64,000 nt of DNA from JAPOUP01 sp026708635. GTDB taxonomy: Bacteria; Pseudomonadota; Alphaproteobacteria; Rhodobacterales; Rhodobacteraceae. Of this stretch, positions 25,316-34,599 are shown piece after piece (the stretch's first letter is position 1; each line of letters starts with the position of its first letter). The DNA lies in contig OZ241336.1 in assembly GCA_965200115.1 (NCBI GenBank), positions 4,092,001 through 4,156,000 on the forward strand, written 5' to 3'. The position numbers and the translations under genes were made by a program. The notes below the pieces were generated by a model. That model worked only from the letters and a program-made list of their open reading frames with translations, did not search any database and was not told the origin of the DNA.

Positions 25316-27714
25316 TCGAACCGGTTCTCGCCGCGCTTATATCCCATTGGCGACGGCACCCGTTCCAGTTGGCGACTCTTTTACTGGGCCTTTCTTTAGG
25401 CACGGCGATCTGGTCCGCGGTCCAGGCAATCAATGCGGAAGCGCGCAGGTCTTATGCCACCGCCGCCGAGTTTCTCGACGGTGGCGGACTTTCCGAGATC
25501 GTTCGAAAAGATGGCGGCACGATTTCGGTCGAAACCTACGTGATCCTCCGAAGGGCGGGCTGGCTCGCAAGCCCGATCGTCGATGGATGGATCCCGGCGG
25601 ACGGTGGCCGGGTCCGGCTTCTGGGAATGGATCCCTTCACCGTTCCCCAGGACTCGCGCATCGCGGCTACGGTAACACCGGACCGTTATCCGGCGTTACT
25701 CGGCACCGGTGGAACGCTTCTGGCCAACCCGGCAACAATCGCTCGTCTACCTGATCTCCAGGCCAGGTTTCAAACGGTCGAGGACATGGCCCCGAGCATG
25801 GTCCTCGCAGACATAACATCCGCGCAGGAGCTGACGGATACCGCGGGTTTCAGCAGACTGCTTCTGGCACCGGACCAACCGCTGCTACGCCCCGATCTCG
25901 CATCCCTCACACCTGAATTGACAGTCAGGCCATCAGCCGCCGCGAGCGATCTCGGGGGCATTACCGACAGCTTCCATCTGAACCTGACGGCGTTCGGGTT
26001 CCTGTCCTTCACGGTCGGGCTCGCGATCGTATACGGTGCGGTAGGTCTGGCGTTCGAGCAGCGCCGTCCGATGCTGCGCACACTTAGAGCGCTTGGGGTT
26101 TCCGCCCGTCGCCTGGTTCTGTCCCTGATAGCGGAGTTACTGGCACTGTCGCTCGCCGCCGGCACTCTGGGCATCATCGTCGGATATCTCATGGCCAGCG
26201 CGTTGCTCCCGGATGTCGCCGCGACTCTCCGCGGTCTCTATGGCGCGACCGTCGGTGACTCGCTCTCGCTCTCACCACTGTGGTGGCTGGGCGGTGCAGG
26301 CATCGCATGCCTGGGAACCGCGGTTGCGACCGCAAACAGGCTTTGGCGTATCGCCAGAATGCCTCCCCTCGCACCGGCCCGCCCGCGCACTTGGGTAATG
26401 GCCAGTCGCCGCACCATGCGCCTACAGGCGATGGGTGCCGCCGTCAGCCTGACCGTCGCCGTCTGCGCCGCGACCTTTGGCGGCGGCGTCACGGGCGGCT
26501 TCGCGCTCGTGGGAGGTTTTCTCCTCGCGGCGGCGCTGCTCCTTCCGGTGGTCATGTCATCGCTGATCAACCTCGCGGCCGCCCTCTCGGGAGGCCCGAT
26601 CACGCAATGGTTCTGGGCGGACACGCGCCAGCAGCTGCCGAGCCTTTCGCTGGCGCTCGTGGCGCTTCTGCTGGCGCTTGCGGCAAATGTCGGTGTCGGA
26701 ACCATGGTCGCGAGTTTCCGCCTCACATTCGTCGGCTGGCTGGACCAGCGGCTGGTCAGCGACCTTTATGTGACGGTCGAGGACGAAACCGACATCCCGG
26801 CGCTCATGACGTTTCTCGAAGGCCGGGCGGACGCCGTTCTTCCAATCTGGCACGTCGACGCCGAGGTAATGGAGGCGCCGGCAGAGATTTACGGCGTCGT
26901 CGACCATCCGGTCTACGCTGCGAACTGGCCGCTCTTGGCGGCCCTGCCGGACACCTGGAGCCAAATCGCCGCAGGCAAAGGCGCGTTGATCAATGAGCAG
27001 CTCGCTCGGCGCACGGGGCTGTCACCCGAGGATCCTCTATCCCTTCCCGGCGGGTGGACGACGACAGTCGTCGGAATCTACAGCGACTACGGCAATCCCC
27101 TGGGACAGGTCATCGTGTCTCTGGCCAACCTTACCCGCCATTATCCGCACGCGGATCGCTCCGACTTCGGCATCCTGGCCCCCGATCGGGAAGTCGAGTC
27201 CATCAAGGCCGCGTTGACCGGAACGTTCGGCGTACCCGAACACAGTATCACCGACCAGGACGCCATCAAGAGTTTCTCGCTGTCAATTTTCGAACGGACC
27301 TTCTCCGTTACCGGTGCGCTAAACGTCCTGACCCTCGCAGTCGCGGGCGTCGCCATCCTGACGAGTCTGCTTACGCTCGCCTCAATGCGGTTGCCGCAAC
27401 TTGCGCCCGTCTGGGCGCTTGGCGTCACCCGGAAAACCCTTGGAAGACTCGAACTCGTCCGCGCACTGGCTCTGGCCGCGCTTACCTTCGCGTTCGCGCT
27501 ACCGGTCGGCCTCGCGCTCGCGTGGATGCTGTTGGCTGTCATCAATGTCGAGGCGTTCGGCTGGCGACTGCCTATGCATCTCTTTCCACTGGACTGGACC
27601 CGGCTGGGGGCGTTATCGCTCGGCGCGGCCGGCATCGCGAGCGTCTGGCCGGCTTACCGGCTTGCCAGGCGTCCACCCGCCGATCTCGTCAGGGTTTTCA
27701 GCCATGAACGCTAG
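25312..27714 (+). CDS. FtsX-family ABC permease (fused AttF/AttG-like)
   Basis: Large inner-membrane protein, 800 residues. One membrane anchor lies near the N-terminus, followed by a long extracytoplasmic region. A first FtsX-type helix bundle (about 230-390), a second pair of helices, a second soluble domain (about 470-640) and a C-terminal FtsX bundle (about 655-785) follow. The two FtsX units in one chain fit a fusion of AttF and AttG. It does not work as a solute importer in the usual sense; FtsX-type ABC systems transmit force to periplasmic partners or move lipoproteins or peptides. It overlaps both neighbours. Confidence 0.88.
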   Translation: MIEPVLAALISHWRRHPFQLATLLLGLSLGTAIWSAVQAINAEARRSYATAAEFLDGGGLSEIVRKDGGTISVETYVILRRAGWLASPIVDGWIPADGGRVRLLGMDPFTVPQDSRIAATVTPDRYPALLGTGGTLLANPATIARLPDLQARFQTVEDMAPSMVLADITSAQELTDTAGFSRLLLAPDQPLLRPDLASLTPELTVRPSAAASDLGGITDSFHLNLTAFGFLSFTVGLAIVYGAVGLAFEQRRPMLRTLRALGVSARRLVLSLIAELLALSLAAGTLGIIVGYLMASALLPDVAATLRGLYGATVGDSLSLSPLWWLGGAGIACLGTAVATANRLWRIARMPPLAPARPRTWVMASRRTMRLQAMGAAVSLTVAVCAATFGGGVTGGFALVGGFLLAAALLLPVVMSSLINLAAALSGGPITQWFWADTRQQLPSLSLALVALLLALAANVGVGTMVASFRLTFVGWLDQRLVSDLYVTVEDETDIPALMTFLEGRADAVLPIWHVDAEVMEAPAEIYGVVDHPVYAANWPLLAALPDTWSQIAAGKGALINEQLARRTGLSPEDPLSLPGGWTTTVVGIYSDYGNPLGQVIVSLANLTRHYPHADRSDFGILAPDREVESIKAALTGTFGVPEHSITDQDAIKSFSLSIFERTFSVTGALNVLTLAVAGVAILTSLLTLASMRLPQLAPVWALGVTRKTLGRLELVRALALAALTFAFALPVGLALAWMLLAVINVEAFGWRLPMHLFPLDWTRLGALSLGAAGIASVWPAYRLARRPPADLVRVFSHER

Positions 27715-28738
27715 GACAGTCCTGCAATTTCTGCTCTGCGTGCTGCCGTCCCTCGCAGTGGCTCAGGGCTTTGCCGGGCTCGGGCAGGCGACCGGAGAAT
27801 ACGCCCTGCCCGACCCAAAGGTAAGATTCACCTTTCCGGACGACCACGGGCCACACCCGAAATTTCGCGTCGAATGGTGGTACGTAACCGCAAATCTAAA
27901 GGATACCGATGGCGTGGATTACGGAGTTCAATGGACGCTGTTCAGGAACGCGCTTTCGCCAGGCGGCAGGCCGGAAGATCAGGCATGGATGGGGCATGCG
28001 GCGGTATCCACGCCAGCGGGCCACCTCTTCTCCGAGCGCCTCTCGCGCGGCGGCATCGAGCAGGCCGGCGTGACCGCCGCACCGTTTGAGGCGTTCATAG
28101 ACGAATGGCGAATGGCCGGTCCCGACCTCGCGGACGTCAGCATTACGGCACAAAGCCATCAATTCCGCTACGATCTGGAACTGTCGAGCGAAGGACCGTT
28201 CGTACCGCATGGCGAGAATGGACACTCGGTCAAGTCATTCGAGGGACAGGCCAGCCACTACTACTCGCAGCCGTTCTATTCGGCGACGGGCAAGCTGATC
28301 CTGCCGACGGGTGAGGTTCTCGTCACGGGCCGGGCATGGCTGGACCGTGAGTGGTCCTCCCAGCCCCTGGCCTCGGACCAGACCGGCTGGGACTGGGTTT
28401 CCCTACATCTCTCAAACGGGGAGAAACTGATGGTCTTCCGCCTCCGCGGCGGAAATGAAAGCACATATATCGCCGGCACCTGGATTTCGGCAGACGGATC
28501 GCCTGAGCCATTGCCGGTCGGTTCGCTAACGATGACCCCGATTGAAGAGGCGGAGGTCGCCAGGCGCCGGATTCCCGTGGCCTGGGACATCGCGCACGAG
28601 GCGCGAGGCATCGCGATCCGTATCGAAGCGATTTACCCTCAAAGCTGGATGGGCACGGGAATCCCCTATTGGGAAGGTCCCGTCAGGGCCAGTGGCAGCC
28701 ATTCCGGCGAGGGCTATCTCGAAATGAGCGGCTACTGA
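27704..28738 (+). CDS. AttH-like lipocalin-fold protein (CrtC family)
   Basis: Secreted protein, 344 residues. The signal peptide spans about residues 1-21 (QFLLCVLPSLAVAQ). Then comes the AttH/CrtC signature FPDDHGPHPKFRVEWWYVTANL and the later WLDREWSSQPLASDQTGWDWVSLHL block, typical of carotenoid 1,2-hydratase-like double lipocalin proteins. It starts at ATG 27704, overlapping the FtsX gene by 11 bases, so the three genes form one unit. No carotenoid genes lie nearby, so it is more likely the periplasmic partner of the AttE-FG transporter than a hydratase. Confidence 0.88.
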   Translation: MNARTVLQFLLCVLPSLAVAQGFAGLGQATGEYALPDPKVRFTFPDDHGPHPKFRVEWWYVTANLKDTDGVDYGVQWTLFRNALSPGGRPEDQAWMGHAAVSTPAGHLFSERLSRGGIEQAGVTAAPFEAFIDEWRMAGPDLADVSITAQSHQFRYDLELSSEGPFVPHGENGHSVKSFEGQASHYYSQPFYSATGKLILPTGEVLVTGRAWLDREWSSQPLASDQTGWDWVSLHLSNGEKLMVFRLRGGNESTYIAGTWISADGSPEPLPVGSLTMTPIEEAEVARRRIPVAWDIAHEARGIAIRIEAIYPQSWMGTGIPYWEGPVRASGSHSGEGYLEMSGY

Positions 28739-28967
28739 CCGCAAGCCGGGACTCCGGAATTGGGTAGACGACCCAACATGGTATGTTGAATATGAAATGG
28801 CGTTTGGCGACTACGGCGGACCGGATATTCCGAAGCCCGCCCGACGCGGGAACCGCTACCCGCGCGCCAACGCCGCCCGGAGACGCGGCATCATCTCATG
28901 GAAACGGGTCTCCGCCGCACGATGCCGTCGGTCAGTCCCGTTCGGAACCACGCAACGCGGCATAAGC

Positions 28968-29000
28968 CGGATCTTCCCAAAGAAAGGGGGAAGATCCGGA
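28968..29000. terminator. Strong hairpin between convergent AttH and P450 genes
   Basis: CCGGATCTTCCC (28968-28979) and GGGAAGATCCGG (28989-29000) form a 12-pair perfect stem with a 9-base loop, 33 bases past the P450 stop. There is no T-run on either side, so it may be a stability or Rho-linked signal rather than a classic terminator. The remaining bases from 28739 hold no gene. Confidence 0.65.
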
Positions 29001-29032
29001 AAACACCGCTTTGATGATACCGTGTCGACTTT

Positions 29033-30241
29033 TCAGGTCTCGGGAACCAGGCTTACCACAAGTTCGGCTACGGAGGAGAACATCGGTGAATGCGAAAAAC
29101 GCGCGGCGTCCACTCGAAGAGCGGGAAACTTCGCCGCGAGCAGGGCAATCGTTTCCTCGACCTCTGCGGTGACCACATAACGTCCGATGCACGAAAATAC
29201 GCCTCCGCCGAAGTTCAGATGCGAAGGACCATCCCGGCGATCGATGTCAAGGACCTCGGGCTCTCGATAACAGTCCCCGTTCCAGTGGATCGCCCCGATG
29301 TTCGCGAAGACCGGCGTCCCCGGCGGCAGGAGAACTCCAGCGATCTCCGTCTCGGACAAAACCTCCCGCGACGTTGAGATCGTCCGGGGATGATAACGCA
29401 TCACCTCCCGTACCGCACGCGAAGCCAACCCCGGATCGGTTGCAAGACGGCTCCATATGTCTGAGCGGCGGGCCAGTTCGACAATAGCGATCGCAATCTG
29501 ATGCGATGAATTGTCCGTGTTCGCTTCCGCGAGTTTGATGGCCCAGTTCCGAAGATCATCCGGGCCCAGACGTCCGGCCTCCTCGGCATCGATCAGATAT
29601 GAAAGCAGATCCCTACACCGATTGATACGCCGGTCAGCGATCCGCTCGTCAACATAGTCTATAAGCGCCTCGAATGCCTCGATAATAGCTGGTGTATGAC
29701 TTGGATCGCGTGTATGGACCCGCTGAACCGTGTGCGACGCCCTTGCGATGAAATCGGCGTCGCCAATCGGGGCTCCAACCCATTGGCAATAGACGGCGGA
29801 TGGAATCCTGTCACATAGTGTAGAGATCAGATCGATCGGCCGATCCGTCGGGAGCGCGTCCACTATTCGGGTCACCACGTCTCTGATGTTGGGCCGAAAC
29901 GCTTGCGCCGTCTCAGCGTTCAGTAGCCTCGTAAGTGGCCGCCTCAGTTCCCTACGACGGTCACCGCGATTGAAAAACGAGATCGAACCGCGCTTGTAAT
30001 CAAGGGAGCGTCCTTCGGGCAGGCCCAGGAGCTCGATCAGCCTGGGGTGACCTGTTCCAAAATCCCGGCCAACTATAACCTCCCGGCACAGTTCGTAATC
30101 GAGCACCTCAACACCGCGCTCGCTTCTGGCGATCTGCCATTTCCGGGCCCATTCCGAGAGGGTCCGGAACGGCGCGACCGGATAGTCGGATCCCGAAAAA
30201 TCCAGGACTGGAAGATCGGACACGGAGCCCGATACCGTCAT
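29033..30241 (-). CDS. Cytochrome P450 with unusual I-helix
   Basis: Soluble bacterial P450, 402 residues. The heme-binding loop is FGGGVFSCIGR with Cys351 as proximal ligand; ExxR is E279-V-M-R282. The I-helix, normally A/G-G-x-D/E-T, reads A240-N-T-D-N244: Gly becomes Asn and the proton-relay Thr becomes Asn. Asn at the Thr position occurs in a minority of P450s that use substrate hydroxyls or do unusual chemistry. No redox partner is adjacent except the Rieske ferredoxin at 34596. It is the last gene on this strand after a Rieske oxygenase, 20 bases downstream of it. Substrate unknown. Confidence 0.92.
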   Translation of the reverse strand: MTVSGSVSDLPVLDFSGSDYPVAPFRTLSEWARKWQIARSERGVEVLDYELCREVIVGRDFGTGHPRLIELLGLPEGRSLDYKRGSISFFNRGDRRRELRRPLTRLLNAETAQAFRPNIRDVVTRIVDALPTDRPIDLISTLCDRIPSAVYCQWVGAPIGDADFIARASHTVQRVHTRDPSHTPAIIEAFEALIDYVDERIADRRINRCRDLLSYLIDAEEAGRLGPDDLRNWAIKLAEANTDNSSHQIAIAIVELARRSDIWSRLATDPGLASRAVREVMRYHPRTISTSREVLSETEIAGVLLPPGTPVFANIGAIHWNGDCYREPEVLDIDRRDGPSHLNFGGGVFSCIGRYVVTAEVEETIALLAAKFPALRVDAARFSHSPMFSSVAELVVSLVPET

Positions 30242-30261
30242 GCGTTCGCTCCGACCGGTCC

Positions 30262-31296
30262 CTACCGCGCGTTTTCCGCCTCGATGGCGCGATCGAGCAT
30301 CATCCGGAACTGCTTGGCTCCGGCGTCAAGCCCGAGGTCGATGTTGGGTGTTTTCATCTGCTTCATGCCCAAGTGCACCTTTTCGAGCACGGCGCGGTCT
30401 TCCTCGAACGCCGTCCGGGCCCCTTCGTTCATGAACTCCGAAATTTCCCGGTTATCGGGATCCGAGTTGCGATGCTGGAACCAAAAATAACGGGTCCGGT
30501 CATCGTCTATCGGCGTCATGAAATTATACGAGATATTGATGAACGTAACGTCAACCGGTTCCCGATCATACCCTCCCGTCCCCACCGGCGTGTAGATCGA
30601 CTTGTTCAGGCCGATCGCGGGCAGACACATTTCGTAGTGCTGAAGCCGATCGCAATTCCCGCTAAAGTTAACAAGCCCGGCGTAGTAAGGAGATGGCGGC
30701 CTGTCGCCAATCCAGCGGGAGACCACAACGCCGCGGTGGGTCTTCCTGATGTCCAGCGGCTCCTTTTCCGTGCCGGCGCCCGCGAATGACGTCACGTGCA
30801 CCCAGGCGACATGGCTGGGATCCAGCAGATTGTCGCAGACCCATAGATAGTTGCAGTCGATATCAAGGACACCGCCGTCCGTCTTGCCCCAGTCAGGATT
30901 GTCGAAATTCTCGATACGAAAGATTCTGTCTGGATCCGCCAGCGCGGGATCGCCCATCCAAATCCACAGGAACCGGTAGCGATCGACAACCGGATAGGAT
31001 TTCACGACCGCCCTATGGGGGATGTTCTCCCGCTGGGTCGGGGCCGCCACGCAGGCTCCGGTGTGATCGAAGGTGAGTCCGTGATAGCCGCACTCCACGA
31101 ACTCTCCCCGCAGATTACCATCGGATAGGGGTAGTTTGCGATGGGGGCACGCGTTCTCGAGTGCGACCGGAGTTCCATCCTCTAGCCGGTAGAATACGAT
31201 CCGCTCGCCCAGATAGGTCTCCGGCTTCAGGGACCGTCCAAAGTCCCTGCTCCACCCGGCGACGTACCAGCAATTTCTCAGAAACACTTCACCCAC
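30262..31296 (-). CDS. Rieske non-heme iron oxygenase, alpha subunit
   Basis: Oxygenase of the aromatic-ring-hydroxylating/VanA-like class, 344 residues. Rieske [2Fe-2S] ligands are C50-x-H52 (ENACPHRKLPL) and C69-x2-H72 (VECGYHGLTF). The mononuclear iron site has DNLLDPSHVAWVH (H162 and H167). The single-subunit architecture and short C-terminal domain fit O-demethylases and similar mono-oxygenating members. A ferredoxin reductase is missing from the window. It lies 20 bases before the P450 gene and 92 bases from the LysR gene, so P450 and oxygenase are probably one transcript. Substrate unknown. Confidence 0.92.
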   Translation of the reverse strand: MGEVFLRNCWYVAGWSRDFGRSLKPETYLGERIVFYRLEDGTPVALENACPHRKLPLSDGNLRGEFVECGYHGLTFDHTGACVAAPTQRENIPHRAVVKSYPVVDRYRFLWIWMGDPALADPDRIFRIENFDNPDWGKTDGGVLDIDCNYLWVCDNLLDPSHVAWVHVTSFAGAGTEKEPLDIRKTHRGVVVSRWIGDRPPSPYYAGLVNFSGNCDRLQHYEMCLPAIGLNKSIYTPVGTGGYDREPVDVTFINISYNFMTPIDDDRTRYFWFQHRNSDPDNREISEFMNEGARTAFEEDRAVLEKVHLGMKQMKTPNIDLGLDAGAKQFRMMLDRAIEAENAR

Positions 31297-31388
31297 CCCC
31301 TATCATGCGACACTGACGGAACGTGACGGAAAGAATGGACAGGTCCGGCATACAGGGTCAATCCCAAACATTAGGGAAACTTAATGTT

Positions 31389-32327
31389 TCAGGCATCATA
31401 CGACGGAATCTCAGGCTGGTTTGCGGCCTCTTCCCTAATCCATTTCATAAAGTCCCGCACTTTAGCGCTCTCGAGGACGCTTTTCCTGCAGACCAGCCAG
31501 TACGAGTGCGGCGACCGTACGATTTCGGGGAATGGCCGCACCAGCTTTCCGTCATGCAGGGCATCGACGACAAGCGGCTCCCGCCCGAGCGCGACGCCCC
31601 GGGACTCGATTGCCGCCTGTATGACCATATTCGATTGGCCAAACCGTCGGATTCCCGCCGGTTCCGGCAGGGAAACGCCGATCTCCCGAGCCCAGTACTC
31701 CCATGTCAGGCTGGAGCCGTCATGTTTGAGGTTCTCGTCCCTGAGCAGCGTGTGATGCGCGAGGTCAGGCAGAGCTCTCAGGCCAGGCGATCCATCGCGG
31801 AGCGAGGGCGCACATACGGGAAACAGCCGCTCCGCCATCAGACGTTCGACATGAAGACCTGGATGGTCCCCAACTCCATATCTGATTCCAACATCGACAT
31901 CCGCGCCGGAAAAATGCTCATGACCCGTATCGGTCGCAATTGATATGGACAGTAGCGGATACGCCAGATCAAACCTGAGCAGTCTGGGGAAAAGCCAGGT
32001 GAAGGCAAATCCCGGCAGACAGCTGATGACGACGGTTCTATCGGCCTGCGTGCGGTCCTTAAGGTCGACACATACGTCCGATATCCCGCCCAATCCATCC
32101 GAGATGGCTCGTGCAAGCCGTTTGCCCTCCCTCGTCGGTTCCGACTTCCGCGCGCCACGAAGCAACAGATCCTGGCCCAACCATTCCTCAAGGGTCTTGA
32201 CGTGCTGGCTGACCGCACTTTGGCTAACACCGAGTTCGCCGGCGGCGGCGGAGAAATTGGACAGGCGAACAACGGCCTCAAATGCGCGAAGGGCGGCGAA
32301 GGGCATATTGGCGATCATATTAGCCAT
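31389..32327 (-). CDS. LysR-family transcriptional regulator (GcvA-like)
   Basis: N-terminal winged helix (LRAFEAVVRLSNFSAAAGELGVSQSAVSQHVKTLEEWLG) with GcvA-type effector domain (DVDVGIRYGVGDHPGLHVERLM). I start it at ATG 32327 (MANMIANMPFAALRAFEA); ATG 32306 and 32369 are alternatives. It lies between the P450/Rieske-oxygenase pair and a divergent set beginning at 32415 (87 bases), the usual LysR position for controlling the divergent genes. It therefore probably regulates the oxygenase cluster; the inducer is unknown. Confidence 0.9.
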   Translation of the reverse strand: MANMIANMPFAALRAFEAVVRLSNFSAAAGELGVSQSAVSQHVKTLEEWLGQDLLLRGARKSEPTREGKRLARAISDGLGGISDVCVDLKDRTQADRTVVISCLPGFAFTWLFPRLLRFDLAYPLLSISIATDTGHEHFSGADVDVGIRYGVGDHPGLHVERLMAERLFPVCAPSLRDGSPGLRALPDLAHHTLLRDENLKHDGSSLTWEYWAREIGVSLPEPAGIRRFGQSNMVIQAAIESRGVALGREPLVVDALHDGKLVRPFPEIVRSPHSYWLVCRKSVLESAKVRDFMKWIREEAANQPEIPSYDA

Positions 32328-32414
32328 GTTAATAAATAGCATAATCTCCACCACGCAACCTAGAATCATTCCGAATCGGAAAGGACGATGCGCTTTTTTT
32401 TGGAGTCCCGAGAT

Positions 32415-33536
32415 ATGTACGAGGACATGTCCGCGCTTGGCGCAAGAAACCTCCTTCTCAACTGCGCCGAGGCCAAAGCGGGAGATCGGCTGCTCATCGC
32501 GCTCGAACCGTCAGACCTGGGTTTCTTCGCTGACGATGCGTTTGAATGCGTGTTGGGGGAAGCGGTGCGTCTCGGGCTGACCGTCGAGTCCGTCAATGTC
32601 GGCTTTCATGCCGAAAATCCCCATCTGCCGAAACCACTGCTTCGCGGAATGGCGTCTTACGACATCATTCTCTTTCTCGCGCGGCTGGGTGACCAGCTTA
32701 GGTTCTCCGACATGCCAAGGGGAAAGAGGATCATCGTCAGTTTCGCTCTCAACGCCCACCTTCTCGGGACCGGGTTCGGAACCGCCAACCATTCGGCATT
32801 CGTGGCTCTGAAATCAGCCGTGAACTCGGCGCTCTCGAACGCAGGGGAAATCCGCATATCCTGCCCCGCCGGCACCGAAGTCGTGGGGAAAACCGACATC
32901 GAGCTGACACCGGCGGTCGACACCTCCATATTGCGCTTCCCGATGTCCGTATTCACACCCGTGCCGGCGACGAAGTTCGACGGCCGCGTGGCGCTCCCCG
33001 GCTTTCTCACCGGTGCGGGATCGCGGTATTATGATGATTACACCGTGGAATTCGATGGTCAGGTATATGCAATGCTTGACAGGGGCCGGCTTGCCGGTTT
33101 CGAGGGAAGCCCGTCCAACGTCGACCGCGCGAACAGGCACTATGACCGGGTCGCCGCACTGTTCGGAATTGACAGGAACTTCGTCCATTCATGGCACGCC
33201 GGCATACATCCAGGCTGCGGTTTCGCCGGGAACGCGGGCGCGAACTACCAACGATGGGGAATGATCGCCTTCGGCAATCCCCGCATTCTTCACTTTCACA
33301 CCTGCGGCGAATACGCGCCCGGCGAGATTTCCTGGAACGTGATCGACCCAACCGTTGAGGCTGATGGCATCAAGTACTGGGAGAACGGTTCATTCAGGGC
33401 CGACCGCCTATCCGGAGGAGCCGGGATCCTGCGACGCCATCCCGACGCAGCCGGCCTTTTCAGGAATCCAGACCGCAATATCGGGATAGCGGACGCGACC
33501 CAGCGGCTTCTTTGCCATGGCGGGAAAACGTGGTAA
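32415..33536 (+). CDS. M29 aminopeptidase T / NicX-like metal-dependent protein
   Basis: About 373 residues. Family blocks include SFALNAHLLGTGFGTANHSAF, FVHSWHAGIHPGC and NPRILHFHTCGEYAPGEISWNVIDP, which belong to the M29 peptidase-like fold. That fold also contains the 2,5-dihydroxypyridine dioxygenase NicX, so both an aminopeptidase and a ring-cleaving dioxygenase are possible. GGAG lies 9 bases before ATG 32415; ATG 32388 has an AAGGA site too close to be good. Divergent from LysR, and followed by a desaturase and ferredoxin after 112 bases. The neighbourhood of oxygenases makes a catabolic role more likely than peptide cleavage, but this is inference. Confidence 0.75.
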   Translation: MYEDMSALGARNLLLNCAEAKAGDRLLIALEPSDLGFFADDAFECVLGEAVRLGLTVESVNVGFHAENPHLPKPLLRGMASYDIILFLARLGDQLRFSDMPRGKRIIVSFALNAHLLGTGFGTANHSAFVALKSAVNSALSNAGEIRISCPAGTEVVGKTDIELTPAVDTSILRFPMSVFTPVPATKFDGRVALPGFLTGAGSRYYDDYTVEFDGQVYAMLDRGRLAGFEGSPSNVDRANRHYDRVAALFGIDRNFVHSWHAGIHPGCGFAGNAGANYQRWGMIAFGNPRILHFHTCGEYAPGEISWNVIDPTVEADGIKYWENGSFRADRLSGGAGILRRHPDAAGLFRNPDRNIGIADATQRLLCHGGKTW

Positions 33537-33648
33537 TCAGGAAGATACGGAGCCGATGAAACGCGCGGATATGGTGCGGAGCGCTTCCGTCCCAGGAGCT
33601 GGACCTGAGGGCTGAAAGAAAGAACGACCAGCAGCTTACGAGGATTTC

Positions 33649-34599
33649 ATGACAAATCAGATTAACACACCTCTCACGCAGGCGCTGGCGGAAGGCAAAC
33701 TCACGCGTGAGGAATTGAAACGGTTTATGCAGCGGTCTGATCGCCCGGCGTTTTACCGTCTGATCCTTTGGGTGGGACTGATTGCCATGACCACCAAACT
33801 CGTCGCGCTGGCCTGGGATAGCTGGATGATCTGGCCAGCCATGCTGCTGCAGGGGATAGTACTTGTCCACCACTTCGCGCTACAGCATGAATGCGTTCAC
33901 TACACCGCATTCCGCACACGCTGGATCAATGAACTGGTGGGTCAGATCTGCGGGCTTATCATAATACTTCCACACCGGTTCTTTCGGTACGAACACTGCG
34001 ATCATCATACATACACGCAGCTGCATGGCGAAGATCCCGAGATGATTCCAATGCCTCGATCGATCGGTGAGTACATCTGGTACCTGAGCGCCGTTCCCTA
34101 CTGGCGGCAAAAACTGAGCGAGATCCTACGGCACGCGGCGGGACGGCTAAGCGAGACGGAGAAACGGTTCATTCCGGCGGTGGAACACAGAGCGGCGTTT
34201 ATGGACGCGCGAAGGATGCTGGCGATCTATGCGGCTGTCCTGCTTGGCATGGCCGTGACCGGATGGTGGGGACTGATCTGGTACTGGCTGATACCCATCT
34301 TCCTCGGCGAACCGGTGATGCGGTTTATCCGGATGACGGAACATGTCGGCCGCCCCACCGTGGCGCAGATGCGTGAGAATACGAGAACAAATCTGGTTTC
34401 CGCTCCATGGCGTTTTCTGTGCTGGAACATGAACTATCACGCCGAGCACCATTACGTGGCGTCAGTTCCGTTTCACGCACTTCCGGAACTGCATGAAAAA
34501 CTGAAAGACCACATACACATCGAGAAACATGGATATCTCGGCGCTCACCGCGACATCCTTCGCCAGCTGTTAGGCCGCGGTCCCGCAATGGCGACGTGA
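33649..34599 (+). CDS. Membrane fatty acid desaturase-type di-iron enzyme
   Basis: Integral membrane di-iron oxidase, 316 residues, of the desaturase/hydroxylase superfamily. Three His boxes bind the iron pair: H80-ECV-H84, H116-CD-HH120 and H264-AE-HH268. There are four to five hydrophobic segments. GAGG lies 5 bases before ATG 33649. The GTG of the next gene overlaps its TGA, so it is co-translated with a Rieske ferredoxin, which probably supplies electrons. The substrate could be an acyl chain or another lipid or hydrocarbon; hydroxylation rather than desaturation is equally possible from this sequence. Confidence 0.88.
   Translation: MTNQINTPLTQALAEGKLTREELKRFMQRSDRPAFYRLILWVGLIAMTTKLVALAWDSWMIWPAMLLQGIVLVHHFALQHECVHYTAFRTRWINELVGQICGLIIILPHRFFRYEHCDHHTYTQLHGEDPEMIPMPRSIGEYIWYLSAVPYWRQKLSEILRHAAGRLSETEKRFIPAVEHRAAFMDARRMLAIYAAVLLGMAVTGWWGLIWYWLIPIFLGEPVMRFIRMTEHVGRPTVAQMRENTRTNLVSAPWRFLCWNMNYHAEHHYVASVPFHALPELHEKLKDHIHIEKHGYLGAHRDILRQLLGRGPAMAT

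Noticed and set aside
32415..33536. Firm assignment as NicX
   Set aside because: The fold fits, but the HxH block differs from what I would expect for NicX and no pyridine pathway genes are present, so only a family-level call is made.
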